Assembly (NCBI GenBank): GCA_029259635.1
Contig: JAJDEU010000039.1
Span: 1 to 64,000, forward strand
Reading direction: 5' to 3'
DNA from: Planctomycetota bacterium
GTDB lineage: Bacteria > Planctomycetota > UBA1135 > GCA-002686595
DNA length: 64,000 nt
Positions 49,565 to 58,834 of this stretch are shown here, piece after piece; position 1 is the stretch's first letter; every line of letters begins with the position of its first letter. Both the position numbers and the translations under genes were made by a program. The notes beneath the pieces are model-generated. The model was given only the letters and a program-made list of their open reading frames with translations. It ran no database searches and was not told the origin of the DNA.

Positions 49565-50506
49565 CTAGCTCGCGAATTCCACCGTGGTAGCGCCTTTATT
49601 CGCGATTCGCGCCGTGCGAGCCTCGGCTCCCGGCCGGGCCGATTCGAGCTCTCCGCGCATGGCCTCTGCCACGGTAGCGGCATTGTTCGGAGCGCTAATC
49701 GCGAAGAGGGCCGACCCGCTACCACTCAAAGTCGCGAGCCAGGCACCGGCATCCCGAGCGGCTTCAAGTGCCGCTTGTGCGCCGGGAATCAGTGGTTTTC
49801 GATATTTTTCGTGCAGCTGATCTCGGCTGCCGAGAGCGAGCAATCGAGGATCCGCGGTTCGAAGGCCTGCAATCAAGAGTCCGAGCCGGCGCGGGTTCTC
49901 GACGGCATCTTCGAAGGGAACCGAATCCGGAAGTGCGTCGCGAGCCGTGCTCGTGGTGAGCGGTTCCTTGGGCCAAGCGAGAGCGAAACCCAGGTCGGGC
50001 GACAGCTCGAGCGAAGTGCAGGCAGGCCGCTCGCCCGGAATCGGAACGCAGAGCGTCGCGCCCCCGATGAGGCTTGCGGTGACATTGTCCGGGTGCCCTT
50101 CAAGCTCGAGGCCGAGGACGAGCTCTTCCTCGATGGATGGCGTGGTGCGCTTCAAGAAAGCCGCCAAACGAATGCCCGCAGCGATAGCGGCGCCGCTCGA
50201 GCCGAGCCCCCGTCCAATCGGAATTTCGCTCTCGATCTCAAATTCCCAAAAATTCTGGGCAACGCCAAACCTCTGCGAAGCGCTCTCAAACGCCCGGATC
50301 ACGAGGTCCGAGCTCTGTTCCGGCCACTCCTTCGAAGCGGAGCCGCGAACGGTTCTCCTGTGGCCCGTGCTCGAGATGGGGCCGTGCATTCGAACTCGAA
50401 GCTCGAGATCGAGGGCGAGCCCCAAGCAGTCGAATCCGGGGCCCAGGTTGGAGGTCGAGGCGGGGACGGAGACGCTGAGAGTGCGGGAGGGGACGGAGGT
50501 GTTCAC
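49565..50506 (-). CDS. thrB: Homoserine kinase
   Basis: A 313-residue GHMP kinase. 'VSVPASTSNLGPGFDCLGLA' is the ThrB N-terminal signature and 'PIGRGLGSSGAAIAAG' the ATP-binding loop; 'LEGHPDNVTASLIGGATL' and 'WLATLSGSGSALFAI' complete the family pattern. It phosphorylates L-homoserine for threonine synthesis; threonine synthase lies 2 kb away on the same strand. GTG is the start. The sigma-factor gene follows after only 18 bp. Confidence 0.92.
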   Translation of the reverse strand: MNTSVPSRTLSVSVPASTSNLGPGFDCLGLALDLELRVRMHGPISSTGHRRTVRGSASKEWPEQSSDLVIRAFESASQRFGVAQNFWEFEIESEIPIGRGLGSSGAAIAAGIRLAAFLKRTTPSIEEELVLGLELEGHPDNVTASLIGGATLCVPIPGERPACTSLELSPDLGFALAWPKEPLTTSTARDALPDSVPFEDAVENPRRLGLLIAGLRTADPRLLALGSRDQLHEKYRKPLIPGAQAALEAARDAGAWLATLSGSGSALFAISAPNNAATVAEAMRGELESARPGAEARTARIANKGATTVEFAS

Positions 50507-50899
50507 CCGCTCAAACTACAGAACGGCGGGACCTCCGTGTGGAAAGCCCGGCGCAGAGGTTGTGCTAGAGGAAAAGCGGTCCGTTCAGCCGGGGACTTCG
50601 AGGGAGCGAGTCCGGGGGGGATCCGAGCTTTTCCACGCGGATCTCGGGGGGGTCCGAGCTCCGGCTATTCGGAGGCCGAACCTCGCGATCTAGGAATGTG
50701 CAAATCGTGGGAGCGTCCACCATAGCCCTCGCGATTCCGCGCCAGTCGGTCCAATCCTAGGAACACCGATATCTAGCGCTTGTATGAGCTTCCTACGCAA
50801 CATATCGTCTGGATGCCCGTGGGGGGCGGCTGGTCATGCGACCCTCTGGGCGCAATCAAAGACGACTGGGTGGGCCCCTCCACAGAGCGGAGCAGCACC
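50507..50899. other. 393-bp intergenic region
   Basis: No gene is supported. Two G-rich direct repeats, GGGGGGATCCGAGCT and GGGGGGTCCGAGCT, lie near 50615-50665. The region holds the thrB promoter (minus) and that of the orphan aminotransferase-domain gene (plus, GGAG 9 nt before ATG 50900). Confidence 0.45.
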
Positions 50900-51241
50900 A
50901 TGTATGAGACCGACTTAGACAGAGAGCGCGAACGCCTCTACTCGCGCCTCTCCACGCTTCCGGGAATCCACCCCATGCCTTCGATCCGTAACTGGGTCTT
51001 GGTGGAGACTCACAATCCCCGCGAGCTCGCTCGGCGAATCAATCGCCGGATCGCTCCGGGAACGGTGAGCGTTCCCCGACAATTGTCGGATGCCATTCGC
51101 ATCCCAGTTCGCGACCCCAAGTCGAATGAACTGGTCTTTGGCATCATTCGCGACTTGACCAATAAGCGCGCCGATGAGGAGGCCGCACGCGAAGAGGCGG
51201 AAGGCTCGGCGGCCGATGATTCGGCTGCCGAAGTCGGTTAG
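50900..51241 (+). CDS. Orphan C-terminal domain of a HisC/CobC-like aminotransferase
   Basis: A 113-residue protein starting at ATG 50900 with GGAG 9 nt upstream. 'RERLYSRLSTLPGIHPMPSI', 'RNWVLVETHNPRELARRINR' and 'DAIRIPVRDPKSNELVFGII' match the small C-terminal domain of class I/II aminotransferases of the histidinol-phosphate type ('L..lpgi.v.pS.aNfvLv', '.iRi.vg.....n'). The large PLP-binding domain is absent and no frame upstream encodes it. It is either a relic or a free-standing domain. The ending is acidic ('EEAAREEAEGSAADDSAAEV'). Confidence 0.55.
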   Translation: MYETDLDRERERLYSRLSTLPGIHPMPSIRNWVLVETHNPRELARRINRRIAPGTVSVPRQLSDAIRIPVRDPKSNELVFGIIRDLTNKRADEEAAREEAEGSAADDSAAEVG

Positions 51242-51442
51242 TCGCTGACCGATTCGCCCTTTGAAAGAGGTCGTCAGGTCGACTCGACCGGCGATCTGCT
51301 CCTCCGTCACGATTGAGAGGGGCCGCCGAAGGAGCTCGCGATGGCGAGCGCTTCGGTCGTCTTGACGGATTTTAGATGCCGGCAATTTCCTCAAATGCAA
51401 CTAGGATGCCGCGCCGAGATTTTTTCTGGAAGTAGAAGAGCT

Positions 51443-52495
51443 ATGCCGAAGAAGAGTGAAAAGAAGAACAGCACACGTCCCGAAGGCCGCGCGAAAGCGG
51501 GCAAAGGGAAGCAGAAGAAGACCGTCTCAGCGGACTCTCGAACTGCAGCCGCAGTGATCGAGCCGCCCGCAAAGAAGAAGAAGTCGAGCAGCGCAAATAA
51601 GGACGGCGCGAAAAAGCGCGGTGCGAAGAAACCGGCTGCGAAGTCCTCGCACTCGGAGCGCAAGCGCGCCGAACGCTTGGCTAAAAAAGCGGCCGAGGAA
51701 AAGGTCTACACCGCAGCGACTGCAGACAAGCACGAGCTGTATGAGCTCTCTGTTCAATCGCCGGAAGAAGACGTCAAATTTATTCGACGGACGTACAAGG
51801 CCATTCGAGGCAAGCAAGCCAAGCACTTGCGCGAAGACTTCTCCGGAACCGCTCTACTCGCTTCTCATTGGATTCGCCGCACGGACAATACGGCGGAAGG
51901 TTTTGATATTGACGAGGACACGGTCGGTTGGGGAATCGAGCGCAACTTCGCGCCGCTCGGTGATGTCGCCAGTCGATGCACTCTGCATCTCAAGGATGTA
52001 CGCGAACCCTCCAATAAGAAGCCCGATGTTCGCGTCGCGCTGAACTTCTCCTACTGCCTGTTCAAAGAGCGCGAAGTCCTCGTCGACTACATGCGCCGTG
52101 CGCAGGAAGACCTCGCCGAAGATGGCATCTTCATCCTCGATATCCACGGAGGCCCCGAGGCGATGGAGGAGATGGAAGAGGATCGCGAGATCGAGGAGGG
52201 CTTCGATTACGTCTGGGATCAGGATCGCTACTGGCCCGCTACCGGCGACTACAAGTGCTACATCCACTTCGAGTTCGAAGACGGAACACGCATGGAGAAG
52301 GCTTTCGCCTATGACTGGCGACTGTGGGGCTTGCCCGAAGTGGTCGACTGCCTCAAGGACGCCGGCTTCAGCAAAGTCGATACCTACTGGGAAGGGACCG
52401 ATGAAGACGGCGAGAGCGGTGACGGCAACTTCCGCCGCAAGAAGAAGGGCGAGAACTGTCTCTCCTGGATCTCCTACATCGTCTGCCAGAAGTAG
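51443..52495 (+). CDS. SAM-dependent methyltransferase with Lys-rich N-terminal tail
   Basis: A 350-residue protein. ATG 51443 is preferred because the tail begins there. Residues 1-85 are Lys-, Ala- and Ser-rich ('AKAGKGKQKKTVSADSRTAA', 'KRAERLAKKAAEEK'), suited to nucleic-acid binding. From about 95 a Rossmann-fold methyltransferase is visible: 'HLREDFSGTALLASHWIRRT' (motif I), 'AEGFDIDEDTVGWG' (acidic ribose loop), 'RVALNFSYCLFKEREVLVDY' and 'GIFILDIHGGPEAMEEMEED'. The fold is of the small-molecule (UbiE/ubiquinone-like) class. The substrate is unknown. It is convergent with threonine synthase. Confidence 0.8.
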   Translation: MPKKSEKKNSTRPEGRAKAGKGKQKKTVSADSRTAAAVIEPPAKKKKSSSANKDGAKKRGAKKPAAKSSHSERKRAERLAKKAAEEKVYTAATADKHELYELSVQSPEEDVKFIRRTYKAIRGKQAKHLREDFSGTALLASHWIRRTDNTAEGFDIDEDTVGWGIERNFAPLGDVASRCTLHLKDVREPSNKKPDVRVALNFSYCLFKEREVLVDYMRRAQEDLAEDGIFILDIHGGPEAMEEMEEDREIEEGFDYVWDQDRYWPATGDYKCYIHFEFEDGTRMEKAFAYDWRLWGLPEVVDCLKDAGFSKVDTYWEGTDEDGESGDGNFRRKKKGENCLSWISYIVCQK

Positions 52496-52504
52496 TTCGA
52501 TTCA

Positions 52505-52524
52505 GCGCTCACCGCTGTGAGCGC
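52505..52524. terminator. Perfect hairpin between convergent genes
   Basis: GCGCTCAC-CGCT-GTGAGCGC forms an 8-bp stem with a 4-nt loop directly after the methyltransferase stop codon and 25 bp from the threonine synthase stop. It can terminate both genes; there is no long T-run. Confidence 0.65.
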
Positions 52525-52549
52525 GAGAATTAAAAGAGCGCAGGGCGTT

Positions 52550-53776
52550 CTAGCTGCGCGCGATCGCGTCCCAATCGACTTCACCCTTTGCGGGAAGCAG
52601 CGGCAGGTCGCACTCCATCGCCTCGACGTACTTTTGGACAGCGCCGGTATTGAAGACCACGACGCGCTCTGCCGGATCGAGCTCACCCTTCTTCACGAGT
52701 TCAGCCAGCGCGCTGAGGCAGGCCGCGGCTTCGGGGCACAGCGAGATTCCCTCGAGCGCGTTGGCCTTTCGCATCCAGGGCAGGATCTCGGCCTCGGGAG
52801 CGGCCAGCGCTTGCCCACCGGACTCACGCACCGCGTCGAGGATCATGAAGTCGCCGATCGCTTTGGGGACGCGCAAGCCGCTCGCAATCGTGTGCGGGTC
52901 GGGAAAAGGCTCGGCATGTCGTTCGCCCCGCTCGAAGGCCGTGACGATCGGCGCGCAGCCGCCGGATTGACAGGCGTACATGCGAGGGCGATCCGATCGG
53001 TCGAGCCAGCCGAGCTGGTCGAGCTCCGCAAAGGCCTTCCACATTCCGATCAGCCCGGTGCCGCCGCCGGTGGGATAGAAGATCGAGCCGGGCAAGGTCC
53101 AGTCGAGCTGCTCGGCGAGCTCGAGGCCCATCGTCTTCTTGCCCTCGATGCGGTAGGGCTCCTTGAGCGTGGAGCAATCGAACCAACCGAGCGCTTCCGC
53201 GCCGCGATGCACGAGCGCGCCGCAGTCGTTGATCAGCCCATCGACGAGAAAGACTTTGGCTCCGAACAGGCCCGCTTCGTATCGATTGACGAGCGGCGTG
53301 TCGGCGGGCATGAAGACAAAGGCTTCCATTCCCGCGCGCGCAGCGTAGGCGGCCATCGCTCCGCCGGCATTGCCAGCCGTTGGAATGGCGAGCCGCGTAA
53401 CGCCGAGCTCTTTGGCGCGCGAGACCGCCATGCAGAGCCCGCGGCTCTTGAACGAACCGGTCGGGAGTTGCGACTCGTCCTTGATCAAGAGCTCTTTCAA
53501 CCCGAGCTCGGCGCCGAGCCGCGGGCACGGGAGCAACGGGCTCATGCCCTCGCCGAGCGTGATCACATTCTCGTCGTGTTCCACCGGCAGGAGCTCGCGA
53601 TAGCGCCAGAGAGTCGGCTCGCGATCGCGCAGGTCTTCGCGCGTGACGGCTCGTCCGATGGCATCGAGGTCATAGCGAACCCAGAGCGGACGATCGGCGT
53701 GCGTCGTCTGGAGCTCGTCGTGGGGCAGAGCGGTTCCGTCGATGGCGGATTCGAGGTGGGTTACGAAGCTGGGCAT
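52550..53776 (-). CDS. thrC: Threonine synthase
   Basis: A 408-residue PLP enzyme. ATG 53776 gives 'MPSFVTHLESAIDGT'; a longer frame to 53905 overlaps the membrane gene and is unlikely. The PLP lysine lies in 'QLPTGSFKSRGLCMAV', the phosphate loop is 'PTGGGTGLIGMWKAF', and 'IPTAGNAGGAMAAYAARAG' completes the active site. It converts O-phosphohomoserine to threonine. With thrB 2 kb away it forms a loose threonine cluster. The N-terminal segment before the PLP domain resembles the class with a zinc-ribbon replaced by 'LWVRYDLDAIGRAV', as in the shorter threonine synthases. Confidence 0.88.
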   Translation of the reverse strand: MPSFVTHLESAIDGTALPHDELQTTHADRPLWVRYDLDAIGRAVTREDLRDREPTLWRYRELLPVEHDENVITLGEGMSPLLPCPRLGAELGLKELLIKDESQLPTGSFKSRGLCMAVSRAKELGVTRLAIPTAGNAGGAMAAYAARAGMEAFVFMPADTPLVNRYEAGLFGAKVFLVDGLINDCGALVHRGAEALGWFDCSTLKEPYRIEGKKTMGLELAEQLDWTLPGSIFYPTGGGTGLIGMWKAFAELDQLGWLDRSDRPRMYACQSGGCAPIVTAFERGERHAEPFPDPHTIASGLRVPKAIGDFMILDAVRESGGQALAAPEAEILPWMRKANALEGISLCPEAAACLSALAELVKKGELDPAERVVVFNTGAVQKYVEAMECDLPLLPAKGEVDWDAIARS

Positions 53777-53828
53777 AGGGCGGGAGGGTGAGCTTCGCTC
53801 GGAAGCCGCGAAGGAGCTCGGCTGAGAG

Positions 53829-55142
53829 CTAGGCGGTGCTGCTCGGTAAAGCGTCGGCTCGGTTGGCGCGGCGAGCTTGGTGCCACCAATAGAGAGGTGC
53901 TCCAAGGGCGAGTCCTTCTAATAGCGAGACGACGGGCGCGAAGCCGAGATAGAAATTGTTGCGGCCAAAGGGCAGCCAGAGCGCGGTGCCCAGTCCGGCG
54001 ATTAACAGATAGACGAGGATCAGTTTCGCGTCCGTTCGACTCGTCGCTCTTCGAATTTCCGCGCCGATCACCACGAGTCCGATTAGCACAAGTGGGATTC
54101 CGAGCGGCAGACGGAGGAACGCGTAAATGGGTTCATACTCGCCGTTGAAGGCCTTTGCGGAGAGAGCGAAGTGTTCGCCCAAGGAATCCGCGCGACCCAG
54201 CCGCTCGCCGTACTGATCCTTTTGGTGGTTGATGTCGTTCTCCCAGCCTTCCATGAGCGCGCCGAGGTTTTCGATCGGCGCAGGCCACAGGTGCGGACTG
54301 AAGAGGAAGAACAGCGAGAGCGTCGCGAGTCCCGCCAAGCACCACGGAATCAGGACGCCGTGCAACCCGCTCGTCTTGCTCTCTTGCCGATTGTCGAGCC
54401 AAGCCAGGAGAATCCAGAGCCCGACCATCGGCGAGAGCAGAGCGCCGTTGAGCTTGGAGCCGACCGCGAGTCCGGCTAAAAGACCCAGGCCGAGAATGGT
54501 TCGCATCGCCGAGCGCGTACCGATTTTTTTCGAGGCGAGCAGCGCGAGCCAGAGCGCGAGCAACGAAAAAGTCATCGGAAAGAAATCCGTTCGGATGCGG
54601 GTCGCGTGGTCGGCGACGACCGGGGAGGCGACGAACAGGCCGAAGGCGAGGGCTCCCGCGGGCCAGCCGCCGATGCGCTGCGCAATCAGGAAGAGGAGCG
54701 CGGCGGAGAGTGCGGCGAGTAGCGTGACGATGGAGCGAACGGCGATTAGCGGCGGAAAGACGGCTAGCTTCGCGCGCTGGGTGCGGCCCTGTCCGGCGCC
54801 CTTGGCAAAGCGAGGAAAGACTGCGGCGTCGTACTGATCGTGGGAGAGAGCGAGCGAAATCCCGCCGAAGACGAACTTCGGGAGGAGCGGATTCATGAAG
54901 CCGAAGGTGGACTGATGAATGCCGACCTTCCAAGGATTGCCGTCCGGGTCACGGTTGGGCGAGGGGGGAATGCCGTCGAGAGGGGACGCGTCACCGAGGG
55001 CTTGGCGCGTGGTCTCGATGGATATCGTCAGCCACTCGGCTTCATCGATCTCGAAGCGGTCCTGGCGCGGGTCGGGAGCGGTAGCCGCGAAGAGGGCTGC
55101 GGCAAGTGCCGTGAGGAGGAGAAAGCGGAGGGGAGCGGGCAT
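53829..55142 (-). CDS. GT39/ArnT-like membrane glycosyltransferase
   Basis: A 437-residue protein with about ten helices. ATG 55142 begins a signal-anchor ('APLRFLLLTALAAALFAATA'). The first outside loop has 'RFEIDEAEWL', the conserved acidic pair of the dolichyl/polyprenyl-phosphate mannosyltransferase-like (PMT/ArnT) family. 'KLNGALLSPMVGLWILLAWL' and 'SPVVADHATRIRTDFFPMTF' are typical inner helices. It would use a lipid-linked sugar donor to modify lipid or protein in the periplasm. The donor and acceptor are unknown. Confidence 0.75.
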   Translation of the reverse strand: MPAPLRFLLLTALAAALFAATAPDPRQDRFEIDEAEWLTISIETTRQALGDASPLDGIPPSPNRDPDGNPWKVGIHQSTFGFMNPLLPKFVFGGISLALSHDQYDAAVFPRFAKGAGQGRTQRAKLAVFPPLIAVRSIVTLLAALSAALLFLIAQRIGGWPAGALAFGLFVASPVVADHATRIRTDFFPMTFSLLALWLALLASKKIGTRSAMRTILGLGLLAGLAVGSKLNGALLSPMVGLWILLAWLDNRQESKTSGLHGVLIPWCLAGLATLSLFFLFSPHLWPAPIENLGALMEGWENDINHQKDQYGERLGRADSLGEHFALSAKAFNGEYEPIYAFLRLPLGIPLVLIGLVVIGAEIRRATSRTDAKLILVYLLIAGLGTALWLPFGRNNFYLGFAPVVSLLEGLALGAPLYWWHQARRANRADALPSSTA

Positions 55143-55293
55143 AGTGGAACGAGGGCGGGGCGCTATTCTCACCAGAAGGCTCAGCCACTTCCAGATCCAG
55201 ATGCGGCTCACTGCTCGCGATTGCTACCGTACAGTCCGATTCGGCCTACTCGCCCACCATTCTTTTTGGTCTCTCACTGGTCTCGGTCACTCT

Positions 55294-56721
55294 GTGAAGA
55301 ATCCCGTCGCTCGCGCTCTCCCCTTTGCCCTCCTGTGCGCCGGGTTTGTGGCCTGTGACTCGGGTACGGTTAGCAATTCGGCGCCGAAGAATTTGTTGAT
55401 GGTGATCTTCGACACGACTCGAGCCGATCACTTCTCGACCTACGGCTACTCGGAGCCGACCACGCCCACCGTCGATGCGCTCTCATCGCGCGGCGTTCAG
55501 TTCGATCGCGCTTACGCCCAATCTTCCCTCACACCGGTTTCGGCCGGCGCGTTCCTGACCGGCATGCTTCCCCATCGACACGGGATTCGCAGCCTGATGT
55601 CCGTGGGCGAAGGGAGCTTGAACGCTGGAGTCGAGACGATCGCTGAGCGCTTCCGCGCAAACGGTCGAAAGACGGCGGCCTTCGTCAGCGCTCGACCGAT
55701 GGGCGCGCACTACGGACTCGACCGAGGCTTCGACACTTTTTCGGACGACGTGGGCACCGCCAAACCGAAAGCGCCATGCGGCAACGAGTACCAACGTCGC
55801 GCCGACGAGACGACCGACTTGGCGCTCGACTGGTTGAACTCGAACGGACTCGACTCCTTCGCGTTGATGGTTCACTTCTTCGATGCGCACGACGCCAACC
55901 TCGTGCCGCCGCGCGAATTCCTCGAAGAGCGCGTGTCTTTCCTATTGCCCGCCAACGTCGAAACTCCCTGCGCGCTGCGCGGCTTGCCCGATAAGTTTCG
56001 CATCGAGCTGTATGACGCCGAGCTCGCGTGGATGGACTTCCAGCTCGCGAGAATGCTGGAGCGCCTCGATCGACTCGGCGTTCTCGATCAGACCTTGGTC
56101 TGCGTCCTTGCGGATCACGGCGAGGGTTTGGATCAACACGGCAATTGGACTCACGGTTGGCTCCATCGCGAACAGCTGCGCGTGCCTCTCGTTCTCGCGG
56201 GGCCCGGTCTTCCGCCCGGAACGGTCGTCGAGAGTTCGGTTCGCCTAATGGACTTGTTTCCGACCTTCGTCGATCTGTTCGAGATGCGACTTCCGAGCGA
56301 AGGTGTCCAAGGGGTTAGCCTGCTTCCGCTACTGCTCGGCGGAACGGAATCGCACCGCAACCTCTACGCAGAGGTTCATCACGACACGAACGACTTTCTC
56401 GGGCGCGATCCGGCCATGTTCAGCTTGGAGCACAAGAGCTGGAAGTTGATTCACCGGCCCGAGAGCGGCGAGCACGAGCTCTACCACGTCGCGAAAGACC
56501 CCGAAGAGCTCGTCAATCTGTATGCGGAGGATCATCCCCAGGCCGTCGCTTTGAAGCTGGAGCTGGAGCGGCTCGGAGTGCTTGGCGGCGGACTTGAGAC
56601 GAGTGAAGGTCTTCCGCAGTCGGAGAGGGACGCGCTGGAGTCGCTCGGCTATTTGGGCGACTCCGAAGAGGAGCCTGACAAGAATTCGAACACAGAAGAC
56701 GGACCCGAGCGGGACGACTGA
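55294..56721 (+). CDS. Sulfatase-fold hydrolase lipoprotein
   Basis: A 475-residue protein. GTG 55294 begins a lipoprotein signal ('ALPFALLCAGFVAC'). The fold is alkaline-phosphatase/sulfatase: 'LLMVIFDTTRADHFSTYGY' (metal D40), 'LTPVSAGAFLTGMLPHRHG' and 'VLADHGEGLDQHGNWTHGW'. In classical sulfatases the second motif is C/S-x-P-x-R, which is modified to formylglycine; here 'LTPVS' has neither the Cys/Ser nor the Arg in place. A Thr (T80) stands beside the position, so a phosphotransferase or phosphodiesterase that uses Thr is more likely than an arylsulfatase. The C-terminus is acidic. Confidence 0.8.
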   Translation: MKNPVARALPFALLCAGFVACDSGTVSNSAPKNLLMVIFDTTRADHFSTYGYSEPTTPTVDALSSRGVQFDRAYAQSSLTPVSAGAFLTGMLPHRHGIRSLMSVGEGSLNAGVETIAERFRANGRKTAAFVSARPMGAHYGLDRGFDTFSDDVGTAKPKAPCGNEYQRRADETTDLALDWLNSNGLDSFALMVHFFDAHDANLVPPREFLEERVSFLLPANVETPCALRGLPDKFRIELYDAELAWMDFQLARMLERLDRLGVLDQTLVCVLADHGEGLDQHGNWTHGWLHREQLRVPLVLAGPGLPPGTVVESSVRLMDLFPTFVDLFEMRLPSEGVQGVSLLPLLLGGTESHRNLYAEVHHDTNDFLGRDPAMFSLEHKSWKLIHRPESGEHELYHVAKDPEELVNLYAEDHPQAVALKLELERLGVLGGGLETSEGLPQSERDALESLGYLGDSEEEPDKNSNTEDGPERDD

Positions 56722-56765
56722 GTGTGTCCGGATTCGTATGGCGCGCTCTAAGAATGGAGAGCGCT

Positions 56766-57785
56766 ATGCCTTCCGCCTTGCCGACCTCGGCCAGCAGGCC
56801 TACCTTGCCCAGCATGTCTGTCTTGACGAGAGAGTCCGCTCAACCCGCAGATTCGATGAAAGCCATTGCGGTGCGCGTGAGTGGACTCACGAAACGCTAT
56901 GGCGACTTGGTCGCGGTGGGTGGGATTGACTTCGAAGTGAGGCAAGGGACCTGCATGGGAATCTTGGGTCCGAACGGAGCGGGCAAGACCACCACGATCG
57001 AGATCTTGGAGGGGCTCAAGCAGCCAGACTCTGGCGAGGTCGAGGTTTTGGGGCGGAGCTGGGCACAAGATGCGGAGGCGATTCGAGAGCGCATTGGAGT
57101 GCAGCTTCAAGAGACGGTGCTCACGGAGAAGATGACGGTGGAGGAGACGGTGCGGTTGTTCCGCAGCTTTTACGCGCGGGGCGCCGACTGCTCGGATGTG
57201 CTCGAGTTGGTCGGCTTGACCGAGAAGCGGGCCGCGCGCGTTGGCGATTTATCGGGAGGTCAGAAGCAGCGACTCGCGCTTGGCTGTGCTCTCGTCAATG
57301 AACCCGAGCTCTTGTTTCTCGACGAGCCGACGACCGGACTCGATCCACAGGCGCGCCGCCGAGTTTGGGAGATCGTGAGCGAGCTCAAGCGCAAAGGCGG
57401 AACGGTCATACTGACCACGCACTACATGGACGAGGCCGAGGTGCTCGCCGACGAGTTGGTCATTGTCGATCACGGCAGCATTGTGACGCGCGGCACGCCC
57501 AAAGATATTATCGCGGGGCTGGAGGCGGAGAGCGTGGTGAGCTTGGTTCCCGCCGAGGGTGCGGTGTTCGACGACGGGGAGCTGGGTGCTCTGGCCGGCG
57601 TCTCTGAAGTGCGCCGCGAAGCCGACTCCATCGTTCTGTCCGTCTCCGATACGCAGCGAGCGATTGGCGCGCTGTATCAATTCCTCGCTCGAGAGGGGCT
57701 CGAGCTGCTCGACCTTCACACGCATCGACCGACACTCGAAGACGTCTTCGTGTCGTTGACCGGTCACCATCTCCGAGACGATTGA
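56766..57785 (+). CDS. ABC transporter ATP-binding protein
   Basis: A 339-residue ATPase. ATG 56766 has GGAGAG at a fitting distance; GTG 56724 and ATG 56856 are alternatives. Walker A 'GILGPNGAGKTTTIEILEGL', signature 'DLSGGQKQRLALGCAL', Walker B 'LLFLDEPTTGLDPQ' and the H-loop 'LTTHYMDEAEVL' are intact. The C-terminal 80 residues resemble those of ABC-2 drug or lipid exporters such as DrrA. The permease gene follows directly. Confidence 0.93.
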   Translation: MPSALPTSASRPTLPSMSVLTRESAQPADSMKAIAVRVSGLTKRYGDLVAVGGIDFEVRQGTCMGILGPNGAGKTTTIEILEGLKQPDSGEVEVLGRSWAQDAEAIRERIGVQLQETVLTEKMTVEETVRLFRSFYARGADCSDVLELVGLTEKRAARVGDLSGGQKQRLALGCALVNEPELLFLDEPTTGLDPQARRRVWEIVSELKRKGGTVILTTHYMDEAEVLADELVIVDHGSIVTRGTPKDIIAGLEAESVVSLVPAEGAVFDDGELGALAGVSEVRREADSIVLSVSDTQRAIGALYQFLAREGLELLDLHTHRPTLEDVFVSLTGHHLRDD

Positions 57786-57787
57786 CC

Positions 57788-58825
57788 GTGAAACAACGAT
57801 TGCAAGAACTCCTGCGGCTGACGCAAATGCAGTTGGCGCTGTTCATCCGCGAGCCCGAGGCCATGTTCTGGACCTTTGGCTTTCCCATCATCATTTCGGC
57901 CGTGATGGGCTTTGCCTTTCGACGTGGCGAGTTGCCGCCGAGTCGAATCGCCGTGCTGCCCGGGGCTGGACAAGCGGAGCTGGTCTCCGCTCTGGAGGAG
58001 TTCCCGCACGTCGAGCTGGCCGAGGTCACGGACGAGCTGGAAGCCAAGCGGAGCCTCTCGTCGGGCAAGTTGGACGCGCTCTTGATCGGAAAGGAAGCGG
58101 ACGGAAAACCGATCCTGTTCATCGACGCCGATCGCGTAGAGGCGGAAATCGCGCGCTTGCGCATTGAGCTCGCGCTCGGCGGTCCTCGTGATCCAGCGGC
58201 GACGATTGAGCACCCGACCGGCAACGGCTCGCGCTATCTCGACTTTCTCTACCCGGGCTTACTGGGACTCAACCTGATGGCCACGGGCATGTGGTCCGTC
58301 GGATTCACCATCGCGCGCATGCGCCAAAAGAAGGTGCTGCGCCGCATGCTCGTGACCCCGATGCGCAAGAGCTCCTTCTTGGCCTCGCTCTTCTTCGCGC
58401 GTCTGGCCTTCCTCGCTCTCGAGCTCGGCGTCCTCATCGCCTTCGGCGCGTGGGTCCTTGAGGTTCCCTTCCGCGCCAACTGGCTCAGCTTCTTCGCGCT
58501 CGCCGTTCTAGGAGCCGCAGCCTTCTCCGGTCTCGGCCTGCTGGCAACCTCGCGCTGTCAGACCATCGAGGGCGCATCGGGCATGCTCAATTTCGTCATG
58601 ATGCCGATGTGGCTTCTGTCGGGAGTCTTCTTTAGCTACGAGCGTTTTCCCGATGTGCTGCAGCCCGTGATCCGCCTGCTTCCTCTCACCGCACTCAACG
58701 ACGCCCTGCGCATGATGATGCTGGAGGGGCGCACGTTGATTGAAATCGGGACCGAGCTCGGAGTGCTCGGCCTGTGCGGCGCCCTTTCGTTCGCTCTCGC
58801 GCTCCGCGTCTTTCGCTGGGAGTAG
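57788..58825 (+). CDS. ABC-2 type transporter permease
   Basis: A 345-residue membrane protein. GTG 57788 is used; TTG 57782 would overlap the ATPase stop. One N-terminal helix ('AMFWTFGFPIIISAVMGFAF') is followed by an exported loop of about 150 residues and then five C-terminal helices, the ABC-2 plan. 'FLYPGLLGLNLMATGMWSVG' opens the membrane core and 'LLSGVFFSYERFPDVLQPVI' is the typical helix-5 motif. It pairs with the ATPase before it to export an unknown substrate. Confidence 0.9.
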   Translation: MKQRLQELLRLTQMQLALFIREPEAMFWTFGFPIIISAVMGFAFRRGELPPSRIAVLPGAGQAELVSALEEFPHVELAEVTDELEAKRSLSSGKLDALLIGKEADGKPILFIDADRVEAEIARLRIELALGGPRDPAATIEHPTGNGSRYLDFLYPGLLGLNLMATGMWSVGFTIARMRQKKVLRRMLVTPMRKSSFLASLFFARLAFLALELGVLIAFGAWVLEVPFRANWLSFFALAVLGAAAFSGLGLLATSRCQTIEGASGMLNFVMMPMWLLSGVFFSYERFPDVLQPVIRLLPLTALNDALRMMMLEGRTLIEIGTELGVLGLCGALSFALALRVFRWE

Positions 58826-58834
58826 GAGCGGTTT

